A stretch of DNA of 64,000 nt from positions 258,429 through 322,428 of the forward strand of contig JANQNQ010000009.1 of NCBI GenBank assembly GCA_028279515.1, written 5' to 3'. How positions within the stretch are numbered: position 1 is the stretch's first letter; each line of letters opens with the position of its first letter. The position numbers and the translations under genes were made by a program. The notes under the pieces were generated by a model, which saw nothing but the letters and a program-made list of their open reading frames with translations, was not told where the DNA came from and ran no database searches. This document shows, one piece after another, positions 28,179-36,396 of the stretch. This stretch comes from Flavobacteriaceae bacterium (GTDB taxonomy: Bacteria > Bacteroidota > Bacteroidia > Flavobacteriales > Flavobacteriaceae).

Positions 28179-29432
28179 CTAATGTTGGTTGAGTCTAAAA
28201 TCAGGATAGGCATTCATACCGTGTTCGTGCATATCGAGCCCTTCGAGTTCTTCTTGTTTTGAAACTCTGATACCTACGGTTTTCTTCAGAACAAAGAGGA
28301 AGATAAAGGCAAATAAGACACAGAAAGCTGCTGTAGCGCCAACCCCAGTAAGTTGATATCCCAATTGCGCCAATCCGGCCTTTGCACCAAAGATACCAAC
28401 TGCCAATGTTCCCCAGATGCCACAGATCAAGTGAACTGCTATGGCACCTACAGGGTCATCAAGCTTTAGGCGGTCGATAAATGCTACACCCAATACGATG
28501 ATGGCACCAGCGATGATACCAATTAAAATCGCTTCAGTTGGTGACATTAGGTCTGCACCAGCGGTAATTCCTACCAACCCACCTAAGATGCCGTTCAAGA
28601 ACATGGTTAGGTCAAAGTTTTTGTAGAGTAGTGTTGAAAGAATAAAGGCCGCGACACCACCTGCTGCTGCTGCCAAACTCGTGGTTACCAATACAAGCGA
28701 AGTACCTGCTGGGTCTGCTGATAGTACCGAACCACCATTAAATCCAAACCATCCCAGCCACAGGATCAATACACCAGCCGCTGCCAACGGAATATTGTGC
28801 CCTGGAATGGCTTGCGCTTTGCCGTCCTTGCTAAATTTTCCAATTCTAGAACCTAGTAAATAGACTGCTACAAGTGCGCCCCATCCGCCCACAGAGTGTA
28901 CGATGGTTGATCCTGCAAAATCATGGAATCCTGCATTTTCTCCGCCAAGAGTTGACAAGAATCCACCTCCCCATTGCCATGATCCTACGATTGGGTAGAT
29001 GATCCCCACATAAAGTATGGTGAAGATCATAAATGGACCTAGTTTAATACGTTCGGCTACGGCTCCAGAAACGATAGTGGCCGCTGTTGCAGCAAACATA
29101 CCTTGGAACAAAAAGTCGGTCCAGTAGGTGTAGCCTTCATTGTACGAAAGGTCTAAAGCCCCGTCCTTAACTGGAGAGCTAAGACCAAAGAGGTCGACAA
29201 AATAATCGGGAATAAATCCTGCTATCTGACCTGCCGGATACATAAGGTTAAATCCAAGAAGGCAGTACAATAAAAGTCCGACACAGATGATAAATACATT
29301 TTTAAAGAGTATGTTGAGCGTGTTCTTTTGTCTGGTAAGACCAATTTCTAGAAATGCAAATCCAAGGTGCATGAAGAATACCAAGGCCGTACAAATCATC
29401 ATCCAGACATTGTTAGTCGCTAATGCTTCCAT
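28179..29432 (-). CDS. amtB: Ammonium transporter
   Basis: 417 residues with about 11 membrane helices. Amt signatures are present: the first helix FFMHLGFAFLEIGLTR, the channel histidine segments FHDFAGSTIVHSVGGW and AVHLICGIWGTLA, and GWFGFNGGS. It conducts ammonium into the cytoplasm as a trimer and is gated by the PII protein whose gene lies 29 nt upstream. The C-terminal tail contains the expected LDMHEHGMNAYPDF regulatory stretch. Confidence 0.96.
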   Translation of the reverse strand: MEALATNNVWMMICTALVFFMHLGFAFLEIGLTRQKNTLNILFKNVFIICVGLLLYCLLGFNLMYPAGQIAGFIPDYFVDLFGLSSPVKDGALDLSYNEGYTYWTDFLFQGMFAATAATIVSGAVAERIKLGPFMIFTILYVGIIYPIVGSWQWGGGFLSTLGGENAGFHDFAGSTIVHSVGGWGALVAVYLLGSRIGKFSKDGKAQAIPGHNIPLAAAGVLILWLGWFGFNGGSVLSADPAGTSLVLVTTSLAAAAGGVAAFILSTLLYKNFDLTMFLNGILGGLVGITAGADLMSPTEAILIGIIAGAIIVLGVAFIDRLKLDDPVGAIAVHLICGIWGTLAVGIFGAKAGLAQLGYQLTGVGATAAFCVLFAFIFLFVLKKTVGIRVSKQEELEGLDMHEHGMNAYPDFRLNQH

Positions 29433-29461
29433 AATTAATGTGATTGTTATTTAGTTAGTTT

Positions 29462-29800
29462 TTAGTTAAGTGATTCTGACCCTTTTTCTTTTGTGCGGAT
29501 TCTGTAGGCTTCTTCGACAGGAGAGACGAAGATCTTTCCGTCTCCTACATTGCCTGTGTAGGCAGCGTCCAAAATGGCATTGACTGTTTTTTCGACAAAA
29601 CTGTCTGAGACAACGATGGATAGGTATCTGCGTTGAATGTCAGTAGTACTATAGCTGACACCACGATACACATGTCCTTTTTTCTCGTTGCCCACACCAG
29701 TTACATCCCAGTAGCTGAAAAAGTTGACTTCAATTTGATGAAGCGCGTCTCTGACGTCATCAAATTTTGACTTGCGAATAATAGCTTCAATCTGTTTCAT
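29462..29800 (-). CDS. glnK: PII nitrogen regulatory protein
   Basis: 112 residues, the PII length. The T-loop (about 37-55, GNEKKGHVYRGVSYSTTDIQ) has a tyrosine at position 50 near the Tyr51 uridylylation site, although the surrounding sequence differs from enterobacterial PII. The B-loop TGNVGDGKIFV and C-loop RIRTKEKG are conserved. It senses ATP/ADP and 2-oxoglutarate and blocks AmtB. It is the first gene of the glnK-amtB(-porin) unit and is preceded by two CCCC/GGGG dyads. Confidence 0.95.
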   Translation of the reverse strand: MKQIEAIIRKSKFDDVRDALHQIEVNFFSYWDVTGVGNEKKGHVYRGVSYSTTDIQRRYLSIVVSDSFVEKTVNAILDAAYTGNVGDGKIFVSPVEEAYRIRTKEKGSESLN

Positions 29801-29819
29801 AAAAAGTAATTTGTTTGGC

Positions 29820-29917
29820 TAAAACTATGTTAAAATAAAATTGACCCCAAATTTAATAGGGGTTCAGTAGTGATTTTTATGATAATGATAATTTTACCCC
29901 CTAAAAAATTAGGGGTA
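29820..29917 (-). promoter_or_regulatory. Promoter and paired dyads upstream of glnK-amtB
   Basis: On the minus strand, TTTG (29848-29851) and TAGTTTTA (29820-29827) are spaced 20 nt, close to the Bacteroidota -33/-7 pattern. The -33 element lies inside the dyad ACCCC-N10-GGGGT (29844-29863). A second dyad, TACCCC-N11-GGGGTA, is at 29895-29917. Together they look like operators for a nitrogen- or growth-responsive regulator. Confidence 0.5.
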
Positions 29918-30063
29918 TATATTTTGAAGTATAAAAAAATGAGATATTAGAACCCGTTTTTCGTGGGGCTAAAATGATTATGAAACCATGGGTCAATCAG
30001 CGAATTGACTCGAAAACGATTTCGAGGTTGAGGAAGAGTAAAAACCGCTAAGAAATCCTTGTT

Positions 30064-30438
30064 TTACAGGTATTTGACAGCCCAAATTCCTAGAAAAACG
30101 GCTAAGAATCCAATGGCAAAACTACCAATAGTGTATAAAAAGAAACTGGTAAAATCACCTGTCTTTAAGAAAACATGATTTTCATAGGCGAAGGTGGAGA
30201 ATGTAGTGAACCCACCACAGAAACCTGTGGCTAGCAGTAGTGTTTGGTTTTGCGAGAGCGCTTCGTTTTTAGCTGCGAGTCCTAAGATGATTCCAATGAG
30301 AAGGCTTCCGAGAATGTTGGAGGCAAAGGTTCCATACGGGATACCTGTTTCTGTGCTGTTGAGGTACTTACCTATCAGGTATCGAAGAACGCTTCCGAAG
30401 CCACCACCAATAAATACAAGGAATAGTTGTTTCATCAA
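30064..30438 (-). CDS. crcB: Fluoride channel/exporter CrcB (Fluc)
   Basis: 124 residues with four membrane helices. Fluc motifs are seen: IGGGFGSVLRYLIGKYLN at the N-terminus, GTFASNILGSLLIG and GFCGGFTTFSTFAYEN with the conserved Phe residues of the fluoride path. The family forms dual-topology dimers that expel fluoride. Two adjacent ATGs are possible starts. No fluoride riboswitch is visible upstream. Confidence 0.95.
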   Translation of the reverse strand: MMKQLFLVFIGGGFGSVLRYLIGKYLNSTETGIPYGTFASNILGSLLIGIILGLAAKNEALSQNQTLLLATGFCGGFTTFSTFAYENHVFLKTGDFTSFFLYTIGSFAIGFLAVFLGIWAVKYL

Positions 30439-30453
30439 TTATGGGAATATGAA

Positions 30454-30461
30454 CAAATATA
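30454..30461 (-). promoter_or_regulatory. TAnnTTTG -7 element before crcB
   Basis: TATATTTG on the minus strand matches the consensus, 16 nt before the crcB start. No clear -33 element is present. Confidence 0.35.
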
Positions 30462-30463
30462 GA

Positions 30464-30497
30464 AAAATAAAAACCCCGATAGCATGCGCTATCGAGG
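30464..30497 (-). terminator. Terminator of the SRPBCC gene
   Basis: On the minus strand, CGATAGC-GCAT-GCTATCG forms 7 bp, extended by two more GC pairs past one mismatch, followed by GGGG and a T-rich tail. It lies 33 nt after the SRPBCC stop. Confidence 0.8.
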
Positions 30498-30529
30498 CTT
30501 TTGAAGAATGTTGGTAATTCAACAGCCTG

Positions 30530-31567
30530 TTACGATTTAATCGGTAGATAGATCTCGGTGACCCAATCTGCAGGGTTGGTAACCTGAGTTGGATCCGTCA
30601 TGTAGATCTCAAATGGTTTTCTTTCTTTATCTTCTTCTACACCCTCCTTTTGGAGTCCATTGGTAGTCTTTTGCCAGGCTTCATGCAAGTTGGTGTAATT
30701 TCCTTGCAAGGTGGTGTTCATGTATTTTCCAGGTTCGATAAAACCACAGAGCACTTGGCTTCCACCAGGGGTCACAACACGTTCTCGAACAGGGATGCAC
30801 ACTGACATGATCATGGTGCCTTGTTCGCTGTTTACTTCATCATAGAGAGTGAATGGTCTTCCGGCCATTTCCAGATTGTTTGCCATCACATAGCTCATGA
30901 CCATCGGAAACATCTGCGCCATTTTGCTGCTGACTTCGCTTTGCTTGCAGGCTCCAGTAGCATACATGTAATAACCGCCGCCGTAATCTTTGATGCCGTT
31001 AACATTTATGCTGTACTTGCTCATTGATGCAGTGACCACACTGTCGAGGTTTGACAAACCTACATCGTACATTTGTTCCAGCTGTGCTTCGAAAGGTTCT
31101 TTTTGAAACAACATAAAGGCCTTCTCCATGAAAGATTGTTCCCCCTTCATGCCCCAAGTGACATCAGTGGCACCACCTTCAGCTTTGGCAAAATTCCAGT
31201 ATACATCTGAACGGGATTCGCCCATAGGAAATTTAAAAAAGATCTCTTGATTAAGTGATTTGTTTTCAACAGCTTCTATGGTGGTCATGCCTCCATTTCC
31301 CATGATTTCGCTTTCCCATGTATACGAGCCACCTTTTCCAACAGTGTTTTCAGGATAGTTGATCTTCATGTTTGGGTCGTCCGCCATCCAAGGGCCCCAG
31401 GTTTCCCAATTCTTGAAATCACTCACATTCTGGTAGACAAGCTCGGTGGGAGCTTTGATCGTTCGTGTCTTGCTAACGTCGAACGAACCGTCTTTCAAGG
31501 CCACATAGATAGCACCACCTATAATGACCAAAAGCAATAAGAGTAAAATGTACTTTACAATTTTCAT
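30530..31567 (-). CDS. SRPBCC-domain protein with GyrI-like C-terminus
   Basis: 345 residues. One N-terminal membrane helix (about 1-25); a polyketide-cyclase/START-like SRPBCC domain (about 35-180, TRTIKAPTELVYQNVSDFKN, WETWGPWMADDPN); then a GyrI-like effector-binding domain (about 200-345, ending WVTEIYLPIKS). Both domains bind hydrophobic small molecules, but no function is established for this combination. It is divergent from the DPP III gene and ends at its own terminator. Confidence 0.8.
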   Translation of the reverse strand: MKIVKYILLLLLLVIIGGAIYVALKDGSFDVSKTRTIKAPTELVYQNVSDFKNWETWGPWMADDPNMKINYPENTVGKGGSYTWESEIMGNGGMTTIEAVENKSLNQEIFFKFPMGESRSDVYWNFAKAEGGATDVTWGMKGEQSFMEKAFMLFQKEPFEAQLEQMYDVGLSNLDSVVTASMSKYSINVNGIKDYGGGYYMYATGACKQSEVSSKMAQMFPMVMSYVMANNLEMAGRPFTLYDEVNSEQGTMIMSVCIPVRERVVTPGGSQVLCGFIEPGKYMNTTLQGNYTNLHEAWQKTTNGLQKEGVEEDKERKPFEIYMTDPTQVTNPADWVTEIYLPIKS

Positions 31568-31624
31568 TTTTCTATTTATTAGGGGTTGTTGGTATCGCTA
31601 ATTTACGAATTTTATAGATGAAGC

Positions 31625-31653
31625 TTGTATTGTATAAGGAATGTTTAAATTTG
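31625..31653 (+). promoter_or_regulatory. Promoter of the DPP III gene
   Basis: TTG at 31625-31627 and TAAATTTG at 31646-31653, spaced 18 nt, match the Bacteroidota -33/-7 pattern. The start codon follows 26 nt later. Confidence 0.55.
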
Positions 31654-31678
31654 CGCTACTACTAAAACGTTAACCAAA

Positions 31679-33709
31679 ATGAAATTTAAACTATTTTTAG
31701 GAATAGTCTTGGCAGCGGGAGTTATGTTCTCTTGTGCCGAAACTAAGAAAGAAGAAATCACCGAAAAGAAAACTCCCAAAGAAGAGGCGTTTGAATATGT
31801 CGTGGATCAGTTTGCAGATTTGAAAATTCTGCGCTACCAAATCCCTGGATGGGATGACCTCACTTTGAAAGAGCAGAAGTTGGTGTACTATCTTACACAA
31901 GCTGGTCTTGCCGGAAGAGATATTATGTGGGACCAAAACTATCGCCACAACTTAGCGATTAGAAAAGCGCTCGAAAATGTATATACATCGTATGAAGGCG
32001 ACAAGGATTCAGCCGATTGGAAAGCCTTTGAAGTGTATTTAAAGCGCGTGTGGTTCTCTAACGGAATTCACCACCACTATTCGAACGACAAGATCAAACC
32101 TGATTTTTCAGATGTGTATTTGAAAAGCTTGTTGGAAGCCACAAATACTGAGCTGACCGAAGATGCCTTTGCAGTGATCTTTAATGATGCCGATGCGAAG
32201 AAAGTGAATCTCTCTAAAGATGCTGACAATGTGTTGGCCTCTGCCGTTAACTTCTACGGACCGGATGTAACGTCTGCTGATGTGGAAGCCTTCTATAAAG
32301 AAAAAAGTAAAGGGCAAGACAAAGAAAAACCAGTCGAGTTAGGGTTGAATTCTAAACTGGTCAAAGAGAACGGACAATTGGTCGAGAAAGTTTGGAAGAG
32401 TGGCGGACTCTACGGAGACGCTATCGATCAGATCATTTACTGGTTAGAGAAAGCACAAACCGTGGCACATGACGATACACAGGCAAAGCAATTGGGTCTG
32501 TTGATCGAATACTACAAAACGGGAAGCCTGACTACTTGGGATGACTATAACATCGTTTGGGCAACGAACACTGCCGGTAACATTGATTACATCAATGGAT
32601 TTATCGAAGTGTATAACGATCCTGTGGGATACCGCGGATCATATGAGAATATTGTTGAGATCAAAGATTTTGACATGTCTAAGAAGATGGCTGTACTGTC
32701 TGAAAATGCACAATGGTTTGAGGACAATGCACCATTGATGGACAACCACAAGAAAAAGAACGTGGTTGGGATATCTTATAAGACCGTCAACGTTGCAGGA
32801 GAAGCGGGTGATGCTTCACCAAGCACGCCAATTGGAGTGAACTTGCCAAACAACAACTGGATTCGCCAAGAGCATGGGTCTAAGTCGGTTTCTCTAGGGA
32901 ATATCATCAACGCATATAACAATGCTGGAGGAAGCGGAAGACTTAAGGAGTTTGCGCATGATGCTGAAGAGATTGAACTGGAAGAGAAGTACGGACAACT
33001 CGCAGATAAATTGCACACAGCGTTACACGAAGTGGTTGGACATGCTTCTGGACAGATTAATCCTGGTGTGGGCACTCCAAAGGAAACGATGAAAAACTAC
33101 GCATCTACCATGGAAGAGGGGAGAGCTGACCTTGTTGGTCTCTACTACCTAATGGATCCCAAACTTCAAGAGCTTGGATTGGTTGAAGACTGGGAAGCGG
33201 TTGGTAAGGCTGCCTATGATGGATATATCCGAAACGGATTGATGACACAGTTGGTACGCCTAAATTTAGGGGATGATGTAGAAGAAGCGCACATGCGCAA
33301 CCGTCAGTGGGTATCGGCTTGGGCTTTTGAAAAAGGTCAGGCAGACAATGTGATTGAGAAAGTGACGAAGGATGGTAAAACCTACTTCAATATTAATGAC
33401 TACGGAAAATTAAGAGATATCTTCGGACAACTACTACGTGAAACGCAACGAATCAAGTCAGAAGGAGATTTTGATGCTGCTCAAGCCTTGGTGGAAGGAT
33501 ACGGAGTAAAAGTGGATCAAGCGATCCATAAAGAGGTATTGGACAGAAACAGCAAATTCAAAGCTGCACCGTATAGTGGATTTGTAAATCCGGTGCTGGT
33601 AGCTGAAAAGAACGATGCAGGAGAGATCACTTCAGTAAAAGTGACGCAACCTGAAAGCTTTGAAGCGCAAATGCTTCAATACGCTAAGGACTATGGATTC
33701 TTGAAATAA
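31679..33709 (+). CDS. Dipeptidyl-peptidase III (M49) lipoprotein
   Basis: 676 residues, the length of bacterial DPP III. Lipobox at Cys19 (AGVMFSCAET). The M49 zinc motif HExxGH is H450-E-V-V-G-H455, and the third ligand region EEGRAD is at 479-484 (E480 expected to bind zinc). The family removes dipeptides from the N-terminus of short peptides. Lipidation would place it in the envelope, where it could help use imported peptides. It is a single gene with its own promoter and terminator. Confidence 0.93.
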   Translation: MKFKLFLGIVLAAGVMFSCAETKKEEITEKKTPKEEAFEYVVDQFADLKILRYQIPGWDDLTLKEQKLVYYLTQAGLAGRDIMWDQNYRHNLAIRKALENVYTSYEGDKDSADWKAFEVYLKRVWFSNGIHHHYSNDKIKPDFSDVYLKSLLEATNTELTEDAFAVIFNDADAKKVNLSKDADNVLASAVNFYGPDVTSADVEAFYKEKSKGQDKEKPVELGLNSKLVKENGQLVEKVWKSGGLYGDAIDQIIYWLEKAQTVAHDDTQAKQLGLLIEYYKTGSLTTWDDYNIVWATNTAGNIDYINGFIEVYNDPVGYRGSYENIVEIKDFDMSKKMAVLSENAQWFEDNAPLMDNHKKKNVVGISYKTVNVAGEAGDASPSTPIGVNLPNNNWIRQEHGSKSVSLGNIINAYNNAGGSGRLKEFAHDAEEIELEEKYGQLADKLHTALHEVVGHASGQINPGVGTPKETMKNYASTMEEGRADLVGLYYLMDPKLQELGLVEDWEAVGKAAYDGYIRNGLMTQLVRLNLGDDVEEAHMRNRQWVSAWAFEKGQADNVIEKVTKDGKTYFNINDYGKLRDIFGQLLRETQRIKSEGDFDAAQALVEGYGVKVDQAIHKEVLDRNSKFKAAPYSGFVNPVLVAEKNDAGEITSVKVTQPESFEAQMLQYAKDYGFLK

Positions 33710-33728
33710 GAATAACAACATGTTTAAA

Positions 33729-33761
33729 TAGGAAAAGCCGTCCATTGGGCGGCTTTTCCTA
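33729..33761. terminator. Bidirectional terminator between DPP III and the M48-like gene
   Basis: TAGGAAAAGCCG / CGGCTTTTCCTA, 12 bp, serves both convergent genes; it overlaps the stop codon of the minus-strand gene. Confidence 0.85.
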
Positions 33762-34838
33762 TTCTACCATAATACCTTTGAGAGCAATTAAATATTTGCC
33801 TGTCTGCGTTCCTCCTAGGTTGAGTTCCATAGATTTTCGGAAGTCCTTTAGTCCTTGGTCAACGTTTCCAATTTCTGAACAATAAAAACCTCGCATCTTA
33901 TAATATTCGGCATTGTTGGGTTCGAGTTCTATTGCGTTACCCATTACCTTGATGGCTTTTTCATAATTATTAAGCAATGCGTATACCATTCCGTTCTCGA
34001 CCATTGCATCATCAAAGTTTGGGTTCAATTCATATGCTTTCTCAAATAACAAAGAAATGGGAGTCAAGTAGTTATCTTCTAATACCTTCTTGTTTTCTTT
34101 AGTAAGTACATCCTGATCCTGCATCATTTCCATCATCATAAACCTGGCCTTGTTGTAATAATGTTCGGCTGTTTTGGGGATGTTAGCATAGGCATTTGCA
34201 GAAATGTTATATCCTTCCTTCACAGCCATTAACCGCTTCTCGAGTTTAGGATGTGTTTTTTTAGAATCATCGTAGTTGAAGGAAAGCTGCGTGTACGCAC
34301 TTTGGGCCTCCTTTAAAGAGATATTCATCTTGTGCATCATGTATCCAGTAAATCGATCTGCTTCTAATTCGAACGTATGACATTTTCCGCAGGCGTTTTC
34401 GTCCTTCTTCTTCTTGCATTTGGTATATGTGTCGATGAAGTTATGATGCAGTGACAGATGATGCCCTATTTCATGGGCAAGAATGCTAAGGGTCTCATGC
34501 CTTTCTTCGCTTGTATCTAAGTAGCCAAGAGCTCTTGGATTGAAATAAATATAGTGTGTCCTCTTCGTAGGATTGTATCGCGAACTTGCGGCTATGATGT
34601 TATAGTCTTCCTCCAGTTTAAAATTCATGGGCAAGACAAGCATATTCATAATCTTGTATACCATTCCTTCAATTATAGGGTGGCCGCTAAATGCAATTAC
34701 AGAAGGCAGCTCTGCTTCTTGTGTTTTTTCGGATTCTTTCAATTCAATAGAGCACAACCTAACTTCTTCGGTATGCTCTTGTCCTTTTACCGTAAGACAA
34801 GTTAAAAGGAGTAACAATAGTGGTATAGAATATTTCAT
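33759..34838 (-). CDS. Secreted M48-like metalloprotease with TPR
   Basis: 359 residues from the ATG at 34838, which starts a clear signal peptide (MKYSIPLLLLLLTCLTVKGQ). The longer frame upstream to 34943 is rejected. Metalloprotease motif H122-E-I-G-H126-H and a downstream E157-L-E-A-D, matching HExxH plus ExxAD of M48 peptidases. Between them is a Cys cluster (C141, C150, C153, H154) that could bind a second metal. The C-terminal third holds TPR units (AIKVMGNAIELEPNNAEYYK). It is 16 nt downstream of the barrel-protein gene, so probably one operon. Substrate is unknown. Confidence 0.82.
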   Translation of the reverse strand: MKYSIPLLLLLLTCLTVKGQEHTEEVRLCSIELKESEKTQEAELPSVIAFSGHPIIEGMVYKIMNMLVLPMNFKLEEDYNIIAASSRYNPTKRTHYIYFNPRALGYLDTSEERHETLSILAHEIGHHLSLHHNFIDTYTKCKKKKDENACGKCHTFELEADRFTGYMMHKMNISLKEAQSAYTQLSFNYDDSKKTHPKLEKRLMAVKEGYNISANAYANIPKTAEHYYNKARFMMMEMMQDQDVLTKENKKVLEDNYLTPISLLFEKAYELNPNFDDAMVENGMVYALLNNYEKAIKVMGNAIELEPNNAEYYKMRGFYCSEIGNVDQGLKDFRKSMELNLGGTQTGKYLIALKGIMVE

Positions 34839-34854
34839 AATAGGGTGGTTTAGT

Positions 34855-35679
34855 CTATGGTGTATTCGTAGGATTGGTCTCTTTTGTTTCTGAGACAGAA
34901 AAGCCAATGTTGATACCGATGCCCAGCCATGGTTTTTTATCATATTTCCATCTAATATCTTTGTCGTTGTTTCCTAAGTAATCCCATCCGTACTGTATCC
35001 CAAGATTAATTGTTTCACTGAGGTGTACCATGAGCCCACCCGAAAGACTAAACGCACTGGCGGAACGATTTGCATCTTCACCGTCGGTTGCTTCCAAGTC
35101 ACTATTTTTAGGGTTAAGATTAACATTTGAAAGCCCTATTCCTAACGTGGTTTCAATGATCCATTTATTTTCTTCATTGGTATTTAGTCTGAATTGAGCC
35201 CCCAGGTTCATTCCAATGTTGGCATTTGGTTCAAAATCAAAATCATTGAGTCTAATTTTAAAAGGGAGTGTGAAGATTCCAGCTCTAACTCCTTTAAACC
35301 ATGGGTAGATGCGAGAAGTGTATTTTTCAAAAGCATCTTTAGACATTGTATGTACCAATACGTCCTTTCCGTCTGTTAGGTCTTCACTCACAGGATCATC
35401 GGTAAATCCCAAAGCCTCATTGTCCGGGTGTTGCTTGTAATAGTATATGCTGTTCTGTAGGGTGTCAGCATCTTTGAATTTGTAATACCTGAACACGACA
35501 GTGCTGTCGGTTACATCGATTACTTTCACTTTGTGCCCTTCACGATATTGAATGAATTCACCGTGATTCAAGTTGGTGTATGGTCCGTCAAATTTATAGC
35601 TGGCCTTAAGTTCTTGCGCGTTAGAATTGATACCAGACATTAGAGTAAAAATGATCAATAGCCTGAGTGTTTTCTTCAT
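34855..35679 (-). CDS. Exported protein with outer-membrane beta-barrel-like C-terminus
   Basis: 274 residues; signal peptide ending INSNAQ. Residues 25-130 form a non-barrel domain; from about 135 onward there are alternating strands (GMNLGAQFRLNTNEENKWII, NLGIQYGWDYLG, GIGINIGFSV) typical of porin-like barrels of about 8 strands. I do not recognise the family. It leads an operon with the metalloprotease and has a TACCTTTG promoter element and a CCCC/GGGG dyad upstream. Confidence 0.7.
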   Translation of the reverse strand: MKKTLRLLIIFTLMSGINSNAQELKASYKFDGPYTNLNHGEFIQYREGHKVKVIDVTDSTVVFRYYKFKDADTLQNSIYYYKQHPDNEALGFTDDPVSEDLTDGKDVLVHTMSKDAFEKYTSRIYPWFKGVRAGIFTLPFKIRLNDFDFEPNANIGMNLGAQFRLNTNEENKWIIETTLGIGLSNVNLNPKNSDLEATDGEDANRSASAFSLSGGLMVHLSETINLGIQYGWDYLGNNDKDIRWKYDKKPWLGIGINIGFSVSETKETNPTNTP

Positions 35680-35703
35680 GATTTCTTAGTGTTTGTTATG
35701 AAG

Positions 35704-35711
35704 CAAAGGTA
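35704..35711 (-). promoter_or_regulatory. TAnnTTTG -7 element of the barrel/metalloprotease operon
   Basis: TACCTTTG on the minus strand is a perfect match, 25 nt before the start codon. The -33 region is only T-rich. Confidence 0.5.
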
Positions 35712-35730
35712 TCTTCAAGCCCTGAACGAA

Positions 35731-35754
35731 AAAATCCCCACTTATGGGGATTTT
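35731..35754 (-). terminator. Terminator of the response-regulator gene, possibly also an operator
   Basis: AAAATCCCC / GGGGATTTT (9 bp, 6-nt loop) followed on the minus strand by a run of six T, 28 nt after the response-regulator stop. This is a good terminator. The same ATCCCC-N6-GGGGAT dyad sits just upstream of the next operon's -33 region and is nearly repeated at 38895-38912, so a binding-site role is also possible. Confidence 0.7.
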
Positions 35755-35781
35755 GGTTATTCTGAATTACGAAAAGTAAAT

Positions 35782-36396
35782 TTAGAAATCATACTTTTTC
35801 TCAATTGCATAACGCATCAATTCACCGGCACCGTTTAATCCCAGTTTTCGGATCATATTTTTTCGATGGGTATCAACAGTACTTTTTCCTATAAATAGTT
35901 GAGCTGCAATTTCGTGCGAGGTTTTTCCCTGTCCTATAAGTGTTAGGATTTCTTTTTCCCGGGCAGAAAGAACACTTTTCGAACTGTTCTTTTCCGTTGA
36001 TGGCATATGGATTTTCTTGTCGAAGTAGGTTTTTCCTTCGGCCACAGTCCTAATAGCTTCGAGCACCACATCTAAGGAGGAATTCTTCAGAATATAACCC
36101 ACGGCACCGGCTTTTAACATCTGGCGTATCGCATCCTCTTGGTCAAACATGGTAAAGGCGATTACCTTCGTTTCAGGAAAATGCTTTGTGATAATTTGTG
36201 TCACTTCAATACCATCTTTTTTAGGCATGCGAATATCGCATAGCACAATTTGCGGAGTCTTTTTCTTGACAATTTCAAGCAATGCATCTCCATCGTTTGC
36301 ATGCCCTAAGATTTGGATATCATCTTCGAACTCCAGATACGATAGGATTCCGTCAATGAGGGCTTGGTGATCTTCGGCAATGGCTAAAGTTGTCAT
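35782..36396 (-). CDS. LuxR/NarL-family response regulator
   Basis: 204 residues. Receiver domain (1-120) with phospho-acceptor D54 in VLCDIRMPKKDG and K106-type lysine in the GYILKNSS region; C-terminal LuxR HTH (about 142-200: LSAREKEILTLIGQGKTSHE, IAAQLFIGKSTVDTHRKNMI). It is the partner of the histidine kinase encoded just upstream, with which it overlaps by 4 nt (ATGA). Confidence 0.95.
   Translation of the reverse strand: MTTLAIAEDHQALIDGILSYLEFEDDIQILGHANDGDALLEIVKKKTPQIVLCDIRMPKKDGIEVTQIITKHFPETKVIAFTMFDQEDAIRQMLKAGAVGYILKNSSLDVVLEAIRTVAEGKTYFDKKIHMPSTEKNSSKSVLSAREKEILTLIGQGKTSHEIAAQLFIGKSTVDTHRKNMIRKLGLNGAGELMRYAIEKKYDF

Noticed and set aside
30439-30529. Fluoride riboswitch before crcB
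   Set aside because: The conserved fluoride aptamer bases are not present; the stretch contains only the neighbour's terminator and a -7 element.
34839-34943. N-terminal extension of the metalloprotease
   Set aside because: It would place the signal peptide inside the protein and overlap the upstream gene; the ATG at 34838 starts exactly at the signal peptide.
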